Shown here piece by piece: positions 50,976 to 60,421 of a stretch of DNA of 64,000 nt (the stretch's first letter is position 1; each line of letters opens with the position of its first letter). The notes beneath the pieces were generated by a model that made no database searches, had not been told where the DNA came from, and saw only the letters and a list, made by a program, of their open reading frames with translations. The stretch is from Bog-473 sp963741995 (GTDB lineage Bacteria; Actinomycetota; Acidimicrobiia; Acidimicrobiales; RAAP-2). A program made the translations under genes and the position numbers. The stretch spans positions 186,001-250,000 of the forward strand of contig CAVUKI010000002.1 of assembly GCA_963741995.1 (NCBI GenBank). Reading direction: 5' to 3'.

Positions 50976-52214
50976 TCATTTCCGCGGACGGCGCCAGGTG
51001 GGCGAAGGCGATGAGACGAACACCCGACCCTGCGGGCTGGTGAACCGGACTGCGGCCTGGGCATCGCCGTCCATCTCCCAACCGAGTTCGTGCACCCGGC
51101 TGTGGTGGGCGACGCAGAGGGTGAGGAGGTTCGACATGACCGTGCGACCCTGCTTCGAGGCCCACACGATGTGATGGACGTCGGTGACATTCCGGCATCC
51201 GCAACCGGGAAAGCGGCAGCCGTTGTCCCGGCGCCGGATCTCGATCCTCTGGCCTTCGTTGGGGTCACGTTCCAACTGCTTCTGGTCGAGGCTGCTGCCG
51301 TCGGGCGCCTCGAACGACAGCGTGATGTGGGCATTGCAGGCGATCCGGCGCACCACCTCGGCGGAGATAGGACCGACGCCCTGAATGGAGGCGTGGCCGT
51401 AGCCATCGCCGTAGAGGAGGCGGTCGAGGTCGGTGTGCACGATCATGGTCGTCCGGGCGCCGCCGTGGACCGGTGCAGAGTTCGTGCCGGTGCGGGCCTG
51501 GGCCTTCTTCTGTCCCTGCTCGACGCAGATGTGGAGCAGGGCATCGGCGCACCGGCTCTCGAAGCGCTCGTAGCCGGGATCGTTCGCACTCGGATGGTCG
51601 TGGCGGCGGGCCCGGGTGAGGACGGCCGACTTGACCAGGGCGTAGGCATCGCCCGTCAGCTGGGCCCACAGCATGCGGCGCTCGTCGTCGAAGCGGACGA
51701 AGCGGCGCTGCAACTGTGCCGCCGCGTCGGCGTCCGTGGCTCCATTGACCTCAGCCACCAACTGCCGGGCCTGTCGAGGCGTCCAGTGCTCCGACGCCCG
51801 GGCCAGGTCGGCGTCCGTCCCGGGGGTGGCGACCGCGGCGAGGGGCGCGAACACATCGAGCGTCAGGCGGCCGTCGCCCAGGGCCTTTGAAAGAGCGGGG
51901 AGGACCGGCGCCTTCTCCGCCGCCTCGACCAGGGTGCGGGCACGGGCTCGACTGAACCGACACTGGGCGACCAGCCAGTCGCGCATGGACAGCGAACCGT
52001 CCCCGCGCCAAGCCTCCGTACGATCGAACTCGGCGATATCGAGGAGCATGGCGCTTTCGTGCTCAGAGATGACGCGCTGATGCCGCCCGATGCTCTCCGC
52101 CAATTCCGACGAACGGGGATCGCCACCGTAGTCCCGGCTGAGGGGTCGGGTCCGGCGGGTCGGCGTGGCGCCGCCGGGACGAGTCGGACGGGCATTTCGG
52201 GCGGCAGTTGCCAT
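50976..52214 (-). CDS. DUF222 / HNH endonuclease-domain protein (13E12-type)
   Basis: A 412-residue actinobacterial 13E12-family protein. The DUF222 region (about 40-320) contains SMRDWLVAQCRFSRARARTLVEA and RRFVRFDDERRMLWAQLTG. The C-terminal HNH nuclease reads DNGCRFPGCGCRNVTDVHHIVW, then NLLTLCVAHHSRVHELGW, with the two Cys pairs and the His residues of a zinc-bound HNH. These genes are multicopy in mycobacteria and relatives and are often thought to be mobile or phage-linked, without a known role. No intron or transposon ends are seen around it. Confidence 0.9.
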   Translation of the reverse strand: MATAARNARPTRPGGATPTRRTRPLSRDYGGDPRSSELAESIGRHQRVISEHESAMLLDIAEFDRTEAWRGDGSLSMRDWLVAQCRFSRARARTLVEAAEKAPVLPALSKALGDGRLTLDVFAPLAAVATPGTDADLARASEHWTPRQARQLVAEVNGATDADAAAQLQRRFVRFDDERRMLWAQLTGDAYALVKSAVLTRARRHDHPSANDPGYERFESRCADALLHICVEQGQKKAQARTGTNSAPVHGGARTTMIVHTDLDRLLYGDGYGHASIQGVGPISAEVVRRIACNAHITLSFEAPDGSSLDQKQLERDPNEGQRIEIRRRDNGCRFPGCGCRNVTDVHHIVWASKQGRTVMSNLLTLCVAHHSRVHELGWEMDGDAQAAVRFTSPQGRVFVSSPSPTWRRPRK

Positions 52215-52256
52215 ACTGGCGAACGGTCCGCGTCGAGGACATGTGTGCGCGGGTTG

Positions 52257-52952
52257 TCAGGGAATGAGGAAGGCCGGAGCGTCGCGTGCATGGCGCAGGA
52301 GCGAGACGCTGGTGATCAACATCACGACGAGGAAGCCGACGTAGGCGCCCCAGCCGATGATGAGCCACGCGTGGCCGTGGTAGCTGCTGAACGTGACGCC
52401 GATCCAGACCGCGATGCAGTTGCACACGGCGACGACGAGCGCGATCCAGCCGAGCCAGGGGGTGGCGAGATCGCCGCGCACCATGGCCCAGCCGAGGGCG
52501 CCGAGGAAGACGGCGGTCATGACGGACGTGAGCGAGAAGAAGATCGTGTTCAGATCGCCGAGCGCGCGGACGAGTGTCGGGTCGTTGAGGCCGCCCGGTT
52601 GTGCATCCATGAACGCCAGCAGCACGGTGGGCAGTGCGGCGACCGCAGTGGTGATGGCGATACCGATGCCGGACCCGAAGACGATCGGCGAGAGCGACTC
52701 GACATCGCCTTCGGCCCGGCGCAGGACGCGGTGCAGATAGCCGACGAACCAGAGCAGCACGCCGGCGGCGAAGAAGTCGAAGATCATGCCGGCTTGGAGC
52801 GCCACGTGGTGGTCCTGCACCCAGGCCAGAGTCTTGGCCGGCGCGGAGTCGACACGCGGCTGCTGGGGATAGATGAAACCGGACAATGCAGCCAACACCA
52901 CGAACGCCAGACCGCTCAACGCGCCGATGCGCTCGAACGTGCGGTCACTCAT
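52257..52952 (-). CDS. Six-helix membrane protein (DUF4386-like)
   Basis: A protein of about 231 residues from ATG 52952 with six hydrophobic segments: GALSGLAFVVLAALSGFIYP, the segment after HHVALQAGMIFDFFAAGVLLW, GIGIAITTAVAALPTVLLAF, NTIFFSLTSVMTAVFLGALG, WLGWIALVVAVCNCIAVWIG and WGAYVGFLVVMLITSVSLLR. The pattern resembles DUF4386-type proteins, which have no known function. There is an upstream in-frame start at 52970. It does not overlap either neighbour and seems monocistronic. Confidence 0.75.
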   Translation of the reverse strand: MSDRTFERIGALSGLAFVVLAALSGFIYPQQPRVDSAPAKTLAWVQDHHVALQAGMIFDFFAAGVLLWFVGYLHRVLRRAEGDVESLSPIVFGSGIGIAITTAVAALPTVLLAFMDAQPGGLNDPTLVRALGDLNTIFFSLTSVMTAVFLGALGWAMVRGDLATPWLGWIALVVAVCNCIAVWIGVTFSSYHGHAWLIIGWGAYVGFLVVMLITSVSLLRHARDAPAFLIP

Positions 52953-53021
52953 GCGGCCCCCTTTCGCCACGAAGACGAGTCGGGGTCAATATAGGACCGG
53001 GGCGGCCTCGGGGCTCGGGGG

Positions 53022-53930
53022 TCAGCGAATGACGGCCTGGCCGAAGCGCTCGAGGGACTCCAGCGCGTGGGCCAGCGAGTCGCCGGGCACGCCGGTCCCC
53101 GACCACGTGACGCCGAGTGCCGCCAGCTCCTCGGCGGCGGCGAGGGTGGCCTCCGGGTCGAAGTTGTCGCCGCCCGGACTGCCGCCGGCGCCCGTGCCGA
53201 ACGACACGTCGATGCTGGCCGGGTCGCGCCCCGCCTCCTCCATGAACTGCCAGAGCTCGTCGAGCATGGGGCGCAGATCGTCCACGGTCTCGAGCGGCGG
53301 CGTCTTGGCCGTGGTGGACAGGAGTTTGGGGGCGGGAAAGGGGGTCCAGCCGTCGCCGTAGCGGGCCACCCGTCGCCGCGACATGCGGCTGTTCCCGCCG
53401 ATCCAGATGGGCGGGTGCGGCGTGGGCTTCGGGTTGGCCGTCTGCCCCTTGGCGCTGAACGTCGAGCCCTCGTAGGCGAAGTCCTCCTCGCTCCACACGC
53501 CCCGGATGACCTCGATGGCCTCGTCGAAGAGCGCGTTGCGCTGCTCGAAGTCGACGCCGAGCGCCTTGTACTCGCCTCGCATGTAACCGGTGGCGACGGC
53601 GAGCGTGAAGCGACCGTCGGAGAGCGCGTCGAGTGTGGCCGACGCCTTGGCCACCAGGAAGGGGTTGCGGTACGGCAGCACGACGATGTTGGGGATGAGG
53701 CGCATCGTGTCGGTGACCGCCGCGCAGAACGAGAGGGCGGTGAACGGATCCAGAGCATCGTGGCCGCCGGCCTTCAACCACCGCTCGGTCGGAGCGGGGT
53801 GGTCGGTGAAGCCGATACCTGCGAATCCAGCTGCTTCGGCCACTTCGCAGAAGCGGGTCAGCGCAGCCTTGGTCGTCAGCTCGGGGTTGTAGGGATGCGT
53901 CGTGAGCGGATACGTCACCCAGTAGTTCAT
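53022..53930 (-). CDS. LLM-class F420-dependent oxidoreductase
   Basis: A 302-residue luciferase-like (TIM-barrel) oxidoreductase of the F420-dependent class common in Actinobacteria. FCEVAEAAGFAGIGFTDHPAP, MRLIPNIVVLPYRNPFLVAK, LSDGRFTLAVATGYMRGEYKALG and PPIWIGGNSRMSRRRVARYGDGW are the usual blocks around the cofactor. Start ATG 53930 matches the family length; the open frame extends further upstream without similarity. The substrate is unknown. It diverges from the SDR gene over 123 bp. Confidence 0.9.
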   Translation of the reverse strand: MNYWVTYPLTTHPYNPELTTKAALTRFCEVAEAAGFAGIGFTDHPAPTERWLKAGGHDALDPFTALSFCAAVTDTMRLIPNIVVLPYRNPFLVAKASATLDALSDGRFTLAVATGYMRGEYKALGVDFEQRNALFDEAIEVIRGVWSEEDFAYEGSTFSAKGQTANPKPTPHPPIWIGGNSRMSRRRVARYGDGWTPFPAPKLLSTTAKTPPLETVDDLRPMLDELWQFMEEAGRDPASIDVSFGTGAGGSPGGDNFDPEATLAAAEELAALGVTWSGTGVPGDSLAHALESLERFGQAVIR

Positions 53931-54053
53931 GGCGCAGAACCATAGTGTTTCGGTGCGCCCTTGCTCCGGGGCGAGGGCGGGCCCGGAAGCACCTCCAGGT
54001 GTGGTTCTAGGCTGCCGCGCAACGTCGTATCTCAGCGTCTGAAGGAGGAGCCC

Positions 54054-54839
54054 ATGCAGCTCGGACTCGAGGGCAAGGTGGCGGTGGTGACCGGGGCCAG
54101 CCAGGGCATTGGACTGGCGGTCACGACAGCGCTCGCCGCGGAGGGCGTCCACGTCGTCGGCGGGGCACGCACCACCTCCGCCGAGCTCGACGCGCTCGTT
54201 GCGACGGGATCGGTCGAGTCGGTCGTAGGTGACCTCTCGACACCCGCCGGCCCGGCTGCCCTCGCCGCCATGGCGATCGCCCACGGGTCGATCGACATCC
54301 TCATCAACAACGTGGGCGGGGCGCACCCTCGTGTCGGCGGATTCCTGAGCATCACCGACGAGGACTGGGCTGCCACGCTGAACCTCAACCTCATGGCGGC
54401 CGTGCGGATGACCCGCGCCGTCCTGCCGTCGATGATCGCCGGCGGGGGCGGCGCCATCGTGACCACCAGTTCGGTCAACGCGTTCCTGCCCGACCCGGCG
54501 GTGCTCGACTACAGCGCGTCGAAGGCGGCCGTGGCGAACTTCTCCAAGTCGCTGTCGAAGGAAGTGGCGCAGCACAACATCCGGGTGAACACGGTGAGCC
54601 CGGGGCCCGTCTCGACGGCACTGTGGTTGGGCGAAGGGGGCGTGGCGCAGACGGTGGCGCAGGCCACGGGCGGGGACGCTGCTGCCGTGGCACAGGAGGC
54701 CGCCGCAGATGCGGCGACCGGCCGCTTCACCACGCCTGAAGAAGTGGCGGACCTCATGCTGTTCCTGGCCAGTGCCCGAGCCGGCAATGTGACCGGGGCC
54801 GACTTCACCATCGACGGAGGGCTCATCAAGACGCTTTGA
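54054..54839 (+). CDS. Short-chain dehydrogenase/reductase
   Basis: A 261-residue classical SDR using NAD(P)H. The nucleotide site is VAVVTGASQGIGLAVTTALA, the structural motif NNVGG, the catalytic Ser in IVTTSSVNAF and the YSASK pair (Tyr/Lys) in LDYSASKAAVANFSKSLSKE, followed by IRVNTVSPGPVSTALW and a C-terminal GADFTIDGG. An excellent ribosome-binding site (GAAGGAGGAG) precedes ATG 54054. The product resembles 3-oxoacyl-ACP-reductase-like SDRs; the substrate cannot be read from sequence. Confidence 0.92.
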   Translation: MQLGLEGKVAVVTGASQGIGLAVTTALAAEGVHVVGGARTTSAELDALVATGSVESVVGDLSTPAGPAALAAMAIAHGSIDILINNVGGAHPRVGGFLSITDEDWAATLNLNLMAAVRMTRAVLPSMIAGGGGAIVTTSSVNAFLPDPAVLDYSASKAAVANFSKSLSKEVAQHNIRVNTVSPGPVSTALWLGEGGVAQTVAQATGGDAAAVAQEAAADAATGRFTTPEEVADLMLFLASARAGNVTGADFTIDGGLIKTL

Positions 54840-54905
54840 TCTGGGTCGGGTCCCCGCGCCGTCTCATCGATCACGATCGGGAAACCTGAGAGGAGAGCCC
54901 TGCAC

Positions 54906-55643
54906 ATGCAAACATTCCTCAACGAGGTCCGCGAGACCTTGGTACCTGAGCGGAACGCGCTGTTCGGTCCCCTGCCACCGCTCCTGGTCGCCATGACGAT
55001 GGTCACCGGCCTGGTCGATGCGTTCAGCTACCTGTTGTTGGGTCACGTCTTCGTCGCCAACATGACGGGGAACGTCGTCTTCCTGGGCTTTGCCGTCGCC
55101 GGCGCACAGGGCTTCTCCATCGTGGCGTCGCTGGTGGCCCTGGTGTCCTTCGGGGCGGGTTCCGTCGTGGGCGGGCGGATCGGCCAACGGTTCGGTCATC
55201 ACCGTGGTCATCACGTCGCGGTGGCGACGGGGGCCCAGGCGCTGCTCCTGGCAGTTGCGGTGATCCTGGCGTTCCTCGGCACCCACCCCTTCGGTTCCGG
55301 GGTGCGTTATTCGCTCATCGTCTTCCTCGCGCTGGCCATGGGCGTGCAGAACTCGAGCGTGCGCCGGTTGGCCGTCCCCGACCTGACCACCACGGTCCTC
55401 ACGATGACGCTGACGGGGATCGGCGCGGACAGCGCTGTCGGTGGCGGGAAGGGATCGAAGTCGGGCCGGCGTCTCATTTCTGTCATCGCCATGTTCCTCG
55501 GTGCGTTGGCCGGCGCCGCCCTCATCCTCCACGTGCGCGTTGCCCTTCCGCTGGTCATCGCCTTGGCCATCGTGGTCGTCGTGGCGGTGGTGAGCCATTG
55601 GTCTGGTCGATCGAATCCGGCCTGGACCCGGGTTGGGGACTGA
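54906..55643 (+). CDS. YoaK-family (DUF1275) membrane protein
   Basis: A 245-residue membrane protein of the DUF1275/YoaK family. After a 20-residue cytoplasmic start, LPPLLVAMTMVTGLVDAFSYLLLGHVFVANMTGN is the diagnostic N-terminal block; MGVQNSSVRRLAVPDLTTTVLTMTLTG is the second. About seven helices in all. A GAGAGG site precedes ATG 54906, 66 bp after the SDR stop, so the two may be co-transcribed. No function is established for the family. Confidence 0.87.
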   Translation: MQTFLNEVRETLVPERNALFGPLPPLLVAMTMVTGLVDAFSYLLLGHVFVANMTGNVVFLGFAVAGAQGFSIVASLVALVSFGAGSVVGGRIGQRFGHHRGHHVAVATGAQALLLAVAVILAFLGTHPFGSGVRYSLIVFLALAMGVQNSSVRRLAVPDLTTTVLTMTLTGIGADSAVGGGKGSKSGRRLISVIAMFLGALAGAALILHVRVALPLVIALAIVVVVAVVSHWSGRSNPAWTRVGD

Positions 55644-55813
55644 AGCTGAGGTTTCCTGGGAAGTGTGCGTGTCTTCCGGCGTCGGCAGCACGAGACCGAA
55701 GACATAGGCGAGGCCGGCGCCGAGGACGGTCGCGCCTGGCCTGAAAGGCGGTCGGGCCCACGCCCGGTCGCGACATCCCCTTGCGGGGGGTTGTGGTTGG
55801 CCATGATGGACCC

Positions 55814-56620
55814 ATGGCGACTCCGTCAATGCCCCTGTCGCAGTCGCCGGCTCAGCGCAGCCGTCTGGGGGCGCTGTGGGACATTGTGCTCGGACCGGAC
55901 TCCTACGGGATCGTCTTCGTGTTCCTGGCCGTCGACTACGTGTTCCTCACCGCGGGCTGGCATGGGAGCGTCGCCCTGATCATCAGCTCCATCTGGCTCG
56001 GGCTCACCGTGCTGCTGGCCTTCCGGACGTCGCAGGTCCCGCATCGTTTCATGCTCGCCGTCCGGGTAGCCGTGGCCCTGCTTGTGGCGGCCGCGGTAGT
56101 GGTGGCGCTGGGAGGGGGCAACCGGGCCTACGGCACGATCGTGCTCCTCGGGTCGGTCCTCGTGCTGGCCAGCCCGATCGCCATCGGCTGGCGCGTCCTG
56201 CACCACTCGCGGGTGACCACACAGACCGTTCTCGGAGCACTGTGCATCTACGTCCTGATCGGGCTCGTGTTCGCCAATGCCGACTATGGAGTGCAACTCG
56301 TGTCGGGGCATTCGTTCTTCGCCCAGTCCGGCCACCACGGCCCGGCCGACTTCGCGTACTTCAGCTACATCACCATGACCACCGTCGGGTACGGCGACCT
56401 GACGCCGGCGACGGGGCTCCCCCGCAGCAATGCCGTGCTCGAGGCACTCATCGGCCAGATCTTCCTGGTGGTGCTCGTCGCCCGTCTGGTGGGGATGTAC
56501 ACGCCGACCTTCCGCTGGGGTCACGAGCTGCGGGACGACGGGCCGGGCGATGAAGGCGAAGACCTGGGCGGGGGCGGGGCGGCCGCCACCCGGGGTCAGC
56601 CGGGCGGGCTCAGACCATGA
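55814..56620 (+). CDS. Potassium-channel-type two-TM pore protein
   Basis: A 268-residue membrane protein. Four helices lie between residues 30 and 125, followed by the channel unit: a helix (LGALCIYVLIGLVFANADYG), a pore loop with the selectivity filter TMTTVGYGDLTPAT (about 187-200), and the inner helix ALIGQIFLVVLVARLVGMYT. TVGYGD is the canonical K+ filter. A cytoplasmic Gly-rich tail follows; there is no RCK/TrkA-N domain, so regulation must lie elsewhere. ATG 55814 precedes a short basic tail. The 3' end overlaps the convergent rnj gene by 11 bp. Confidence 0.88.
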   Translation: MATPSMPLSQSPAQRSRLGALWDIVLGPDSYGIVFVFLAVDYVFLTAGWHGSVALIISSIWLGLTVLLAFRTSQVPHRFMLAVRVAVALLVAAAVVVALGGGNRAYGTIVLLGSVLVLASPIAIGWRVLHHSRVTTQTVLGALCIYVLIGLVFANADYGVQLVSGHSFFAQSGHHGPADFAYFSYITMTTVGYGDLTPATGLPRSNAVLEALIGQIFLVVLVARLVGMYTPTFRWGHELRDDGPGDEGEDLGGGGAAATRGQPGGLRP

Positions 56621-58295
56621 GGACGACGGGCACGATCATCGGGCGCCGCTTGGTGCGGTCGCCGACGAACTTTCCCAGGGCCTTGCGGGTGTGGCGGCTG
56701 AGCACCTCAATGTCGTGGGCGCCGTCACGCAGCGCCTGCGTCACCGCGGCGGAGACGACTTCGCTCGCTTCCTCCAGCAATTCCTCGGCCTCGGGTGCGT
56801 ACACCCAGCCCCTGGTCTCGATCACCGGCGCGCAGCTGAGCTTGTTCTGTTGCCGGTCGACAGTGACCACGGCCATCACGACGCCTTCCTCGGACAGCTT
56901 CTTCCTGTCGCGCAGCACCCCGTGCTCAATATCGCCCACGGTCCCGTCCACGTAGACGTAGCCACCGGGGACTTTGCCATCGCGGGAGATGCCCTTGGCG
57001 TCGAGCTGGATGACGTCACCGTCCTCACAGAGCAGCACCTTGGCCGGGTCGAGACCCATGGAGAGCGCGAGGCGGGCGTGGTGCACCATGTGGCGGAACT
57101 CGCCGTGTACCGGCACGAAGCACTCCGGTTCGGTCACCGCGATCAACGTGCGCAGCTCCCCCTGGCGGGCGTGCCCGCTGACGTGGACCTTCTCGGCCCC
57201 CGTGTGCACGACCTCGGCGCCCCGGCGGTACAGGTCATCGATGACCTGTCCCACCGACCACTCGTTGCCCGGGATCGGGTGGGCGCTGATGACGACCACG
57301 TCGTCCTCCCCGATGCGGAGCCACTTGTTCTGCCCCGTGGCCATCAACGAAAGGGCCGACATCGGCTCGCCCTGCGAACCGGTCGAGATCACACACACCT
57401 CACCGAGAGGCACGCTGTCCACCGCTTCGATGTCGATCTGCACCCCGTCGGGGATGCTGATGATGCCGAGGCGAGTGCCGAGCTCGACGTTCTTGGCCAT
57501 GGAGCGGCCCAGGGTGGCGACCTTGCGGCCGTTGGCCACCGCGGCGTCGATGATCTGCTGCACGCGGTGCATGTGGCTGGCGAAGCAGGCCACGATGATG
57601 CGCTTGCCGGTCTGGGCCGCGAAGACCCGGCGGAGCGTCACGCCGACCGTGGACTCGGAGTCCGTAAATCCGGGCTCCTCCGCGTTGGTGGAGTCCGACA
57701 AGAGGAGGCGGACACCCTCAGTTCGGGCCAGCTCCCCCATGCGTGCCATATCGGTGCGGCGACCGTCGACCGGCTGCAGGTCGAGTTTGAAGTCCCCCGA
57801 GTGGAGGATCACGCCCTGCGGCGTGTGGAACGCGATGGCCATCGCCTCGGGCACCGAATGCGTCACCGGGATGAACTCGACGTCGCAACCGCCGATCTTC
57901 ACCGTTTCGCCGTCCGCCACCGAAATGAATTTGGTGTGGCCGGCGAGCCCGGCCTCCTCGATGCGGTGGCGGGCCAGACCCACGGTCAACTCGGAGCCGT
58001 AGATCGGCGCGTGGACCTCACGGAGCAGGAAGGCCAGCCCGCCCGTGTGGTCTTCGTGGCCGTGCGTGAGGACGATCCCGTCCACCCGGTCCTTGCGGTC
58101 GTAGAGGTAGGTGAACTCGGGCAGGACCAGGTCGATGCCCGGCATGTCGGGGTCGGGGAACATGATCCCGCAGTCGAGGACGAGGATGCGCCCGTCGACC
58201 TCGATGCACGCGCAGTTCCGCCCGATCTCTCCGAGCCCGCCCAGGAAGACGACCCGGACCGGCTTCGGTTTGTTGCCGCGCCCGCGCTCAGCCAA
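56610..58295 (-). CDS. rnj: Ribonuclease J
   Basis: A 561-residue RNase J, a metallo-beta-lactamase/beta-CASP nuclease with 5'-exo- and endonuclease activity in mRNA decay and rRNA maturation. VRVVFLGGLGEIGRNCACIE starts the domain; the metal site is LTHGHEDHTGGL (residues 76-87), then HSGDFKLD; beta-CASP motifs SDSTNAEEPG and VACFASHMHRVQQII, and FVPVHGEFRHMVHHARLA follow. No ATG/GTG fits the N terminus; TTG 58295, eight bases inside dapA, is the only sensible start, so initiation is coupled to dapA termination. dapA-rnj pairs are common in Actinobacteria. Confidence 0.94.
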   Translation of the reverse strand: MAERGRGNKPKPVRVVFLGGLGEIGRNCACIEVDGRILVLDCGIMFPDPDMPGIDLVLPEFTYLYDRKDRVDGIVLTHGHEDHTGGLAFLLREVHAPIYGSELTVGLARHRIEEAGLAGHTKFISVADGETVKIGGCDVEFIPVTHSVPEAMAIAFHTPQGVILHSGDFKLDLQPVDGRRTDMARMGELARTEGVRLLLSDSTNAEEPGFTDSESTVGVTLRRVFAAQTGKRIIVACFASHMHRVQQIIDAAVANGRKVATLGRSMAKNVELGTRLGIISIPDGVQIDIEAVDSVPLGEVCVISTGSQGEPMSALSLMATGQNKWLRIGEDDVVVISAHPIPGNEWSVGQVIDDLYRRGAEVVHTGAEKVHVSGHARQGELRTLIAVTEPECFVPVHGEFRHMVHHARLALSMGLDPAKVLLCEDGDVIQLDAKGISRDGKVPGGYVYVDGTVGDIEHGVLRDRKKLSEEGVVMAVVTVDRQQNKLSCAPVIETRGWVYAPEAEELLEEASEVVSAAVTQALRDGAHDIEVLSRHTRKALGKFVGDRTKRRPMIVPVVLMV

Positions 58296-59220
58296 GCGGG
58301 GCGACCGTGACTGCAGGTGGCCCGACGGCGGCCAGGATCTTCTGCGCCTGGTTGTCGAGGTCGGGGGTGGACGCCCCCATCGGCAAGCGGCATTGGCCCA
58401 CGCGCAGCCCGAGAGCACGCAGCATCGCCTTCGCCGGCAGCGGGTTGGGGAACTCCTCGGTGGACTCGAAGTCGAAGGAGTCGAGCAACTCGGCGTTGCC
58501 GGCGATGGCCGCGGCGAGATCGCCTGCCGCAAAGGCGTCGACGACCCGGCGCAGCTGCGGGCCGATCCAGTGCGCGGCGACGCTGACGACACCGAGTGCC
58601 CCGACCGCCATGAGAGGCAGCGTCATGACGTCATCACCGCTGTAGATCTCGAAGCCGGCCGGTACCTGCGCGGCGAGGTGCGCCGTGGTGGCGGGGTCGC
58701 CGGCTGCGTCCTTGAGGGCCACGATGGCGGGCACGTCGCGGGCGAGACGGAGCATGGTCTGGGTGGCAATCCGTCGTCCGCTGCGAACGGGGATGTCATA
58801 GAGCATGACGGGCAGGTCGCCGGCGGCCTCGGCCACCGTGCGAAAGTGCTCGAAGATCCCGGCTTGGGAGGGCCGGTTGTAATACGGCGTGACCAGCAGG
58901 ACGCCGTCCACGCCGCACGCCACGGCCTGCTTCGTCATGGCGATGGAGTGGGCCGTGTCGTTGGAGCCGGTCCCGGCCACGACGGGGATCGTGACGGCCT
59001 CGGCGACGGCGCGCCACAGCGCCACCTTCTCGTCGTCGGTCAGCACCGAGCTCTCGCCGGTGGAACCGCTGAGTACCAGACCGTCGCTGCCGTGTTCGGC
59101 GAGCCAACGGGCCAGGTCGACCGCCGCCGGCAGGTCCAGCGCCCCGGCGTCGTCGAACGGGGTCACCATGGCCGTGACCACCCGCCCGAAGCGGGGCGAG
59201 TCGTGCTGCGTGGGGCTCAT
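58288..59220 (-). CDS. dapA: 4-Hydroxy-tetrahydrodipicolinate synthase
   Basis: A 310-residue DapA that condenses pyruvate with aspartate semialdehyde in the lysine/diaminopimelate pathway. VTAMVTPFDDAGALDLPAAV opens the barrel. LSGSTGESSVLTDDEKV contains the GSTGE pyruvate loop, LLVTPYYNRPSQAGIFEHF the catalytic Tyr, and PAIVALKDAAGD the Schiff-base Lys. dapB lies 3.5 kb away on the same strand. The 3' end overlaps the TTG start of rnj. A 40-bp gap separates it from the diiron protein gene. Confidence 0.95.
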   Translation of the reverse strand: MSPTQHDSPRFGRVVTAMVTPFDDAGALDLPAAVDLARWLAEHGSDGLVLSGSTGESSVLTDDEKVALWRAVAEAVTIPVVAGTGSNDTAHSIAMTKQAVACGVDGVLLVTPYYNRPSQAGIFEHFRTVAEAAGDLPVMLYDIPVRSGRRIATQTMLRLARDVPAIVALKDAAGDPATTAHLAAQVPAGFEIYSGDDVMTLPLMAVGALGVVSVAAHWIGPQLRRVVDAFAAGDLAAAIAGNAELLDSFDFESTEEFPNPLPAKAMLRALGLRVGQCRLPMGASTPDLDNQAQKILAAVGPPAVTVAPLG

Positions 59221-59260
59221 CGCCCCTTCACGCTACCAGCGATGTGTGGCGCTCAGGTGC

Positions 59261-60421
59261 TCAAGCGACCTGGCGCTCGACCGGCGAACCGTCGGCGAAC
59301 GCGTCCTCGTCCTCCGTGGAGTCGGTCAGGTTTTCGAACGCGATCGCCCCCATTTCGGTGAACTTGGTGCGGAGCCAGCCGTCGGCTGCATCGAGGAGGC
59401 CCAGCTTCTTGAGGTTGGGAACGATCTTCGAGAACAGCAGGATCTGGAAGTCGTCGCGTTCCGGCGCGGCCTGCATCAACTTGATCACGTCGGCCGTGGG
59501 CACCTCCATGCGCTCCCACACTTCCTGCATGACCAAGCGGTCCTTCATGCGGATGGCCGCTTCGAACGCGAACTCCTGGCGTTCCCTGAGCTCCGCCGCG
59601 CTGAGCTCCTTGTAGTACTCCTGCAGGCTGAGCACGCCGAAGGCCACATGACGGGCCTCGTCGGCCATGACATAACGCAGCAGCTTCTTGAGCAACGGCT
59701 CGGTCGTCATCGCGTGGATGAAACCGAACGCGGCCAGCGCCAGGCCCTCGACCATGATCTGCATGCCGAGGTACGTCATGTCCCAACGGGAGTCGCTGAC
59801 GATGTCGTCGAGCAGCAGACCGAGGTGCGCGTTCATCGGGTAGTGGCCCGAGAGCTTCTCGTCGAGGTACTTGGAGAAGACCTCGACGTGGCGGGCTTCG
59901 TCCATCACCTGCGTCGCGGCGTAGTACTTGGCGTCGATCCACGGGACCGTCTCCACGATCTTGGCGGTGCACAGCAGCGCACCCTGCTCACCGTGCATGA
60001 ACTGCGACAGCAGCCAGTTCTGGTTCTCGACCCCGAACTGCAACATGCGCTTCTCGTCCCACTTCGCCACCACGGTGCCGGCCATGGCGGCCTCGTCCCA
60101 CTGCGCCTGGGCCGGGTTCGCCTCGGCGTTGGCGATGACCACGCGCTCCTGGTCGACTTCGATCGACCAGTCCAGGTCGGTCTGCCCGTTCCACTGTGCC
60201 TTCTTGGCCTTCTCGTAGAGCTTGTCGAGCTGGGGCTTGGCGCCCTTCTCGTAGTCCCAGGTGAACTCCGCCGGACAATTGTCGGGAACGCGGTGGAAAC
60301 CCTCCACGTCGTACTTGCCGACGAACGTCAGGACGGCCTCGAGGTCGTCGATGTTCTCCCGCCCGATCAGCTCGAGGTTGGACCTCAGCTCCTGCTCGGT
60401 GTTCTCGTCGAGTGTGGTCAT
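59261..60421 (-). CDS. Ferritin-like diiron protein (R2/AurF-like), function unknown
   Basis: A 386-residue four-helix-bundle protein with a complete diiron site: Glu145 in FMHGEQGALL, Glu175/His178 in QVMDEARHVEVF, Glu225 in IMVEGLALAAFG and Glu255/His258 in VMADEARHVAFG. The two DEARH repeats resemble those in ribonucleotide-reductase R2-like oxidases, AurF-type N-oxygenases and actinobacterial ferritin-like proteins. The dicarboxylate-rich site suggests an O2-activating oxygenase or oxidase rather than iron storage. Its ATG is in the stop of a TetR gene (ATGA 60418-60421), so it is probably the regulated target. Substrate unknown. Confidence 0.82.
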   Translation of the reverse strand: MTTLDENTEQELRSNLELIGRENIDDLEAVLTFVGKYDVEGFHRVPDNCPAEFTWDYEKGAKPQLDKLYEKAKKAQWNGQTDLDWSIEVDQERVVIANAEANPAQAQWDEAAMAGTVVAKWDEKRMLQFGVENQNWLLSQFMHGEQGALLCTAKIVETVPWIDAKYYAATQVMDEARHVEVFSKYLDEKLSGHYPMNAHLGLLLDDIVSDSRWDMTYLGMQIMVEGLALAAFGFIHAMTTEPLLKKLLRYVMADEARHVAFGVLSLQEYYKELSAAELRERQEFAFEAAIRMKDRLVMQEVWERMEVPTADVIKLMQAAPERDDFQILLFSKIVPNLKKLGLLDAADGWLRTKFTEMGAIAFENLTDSTEDEDAFADGSPVERQVA

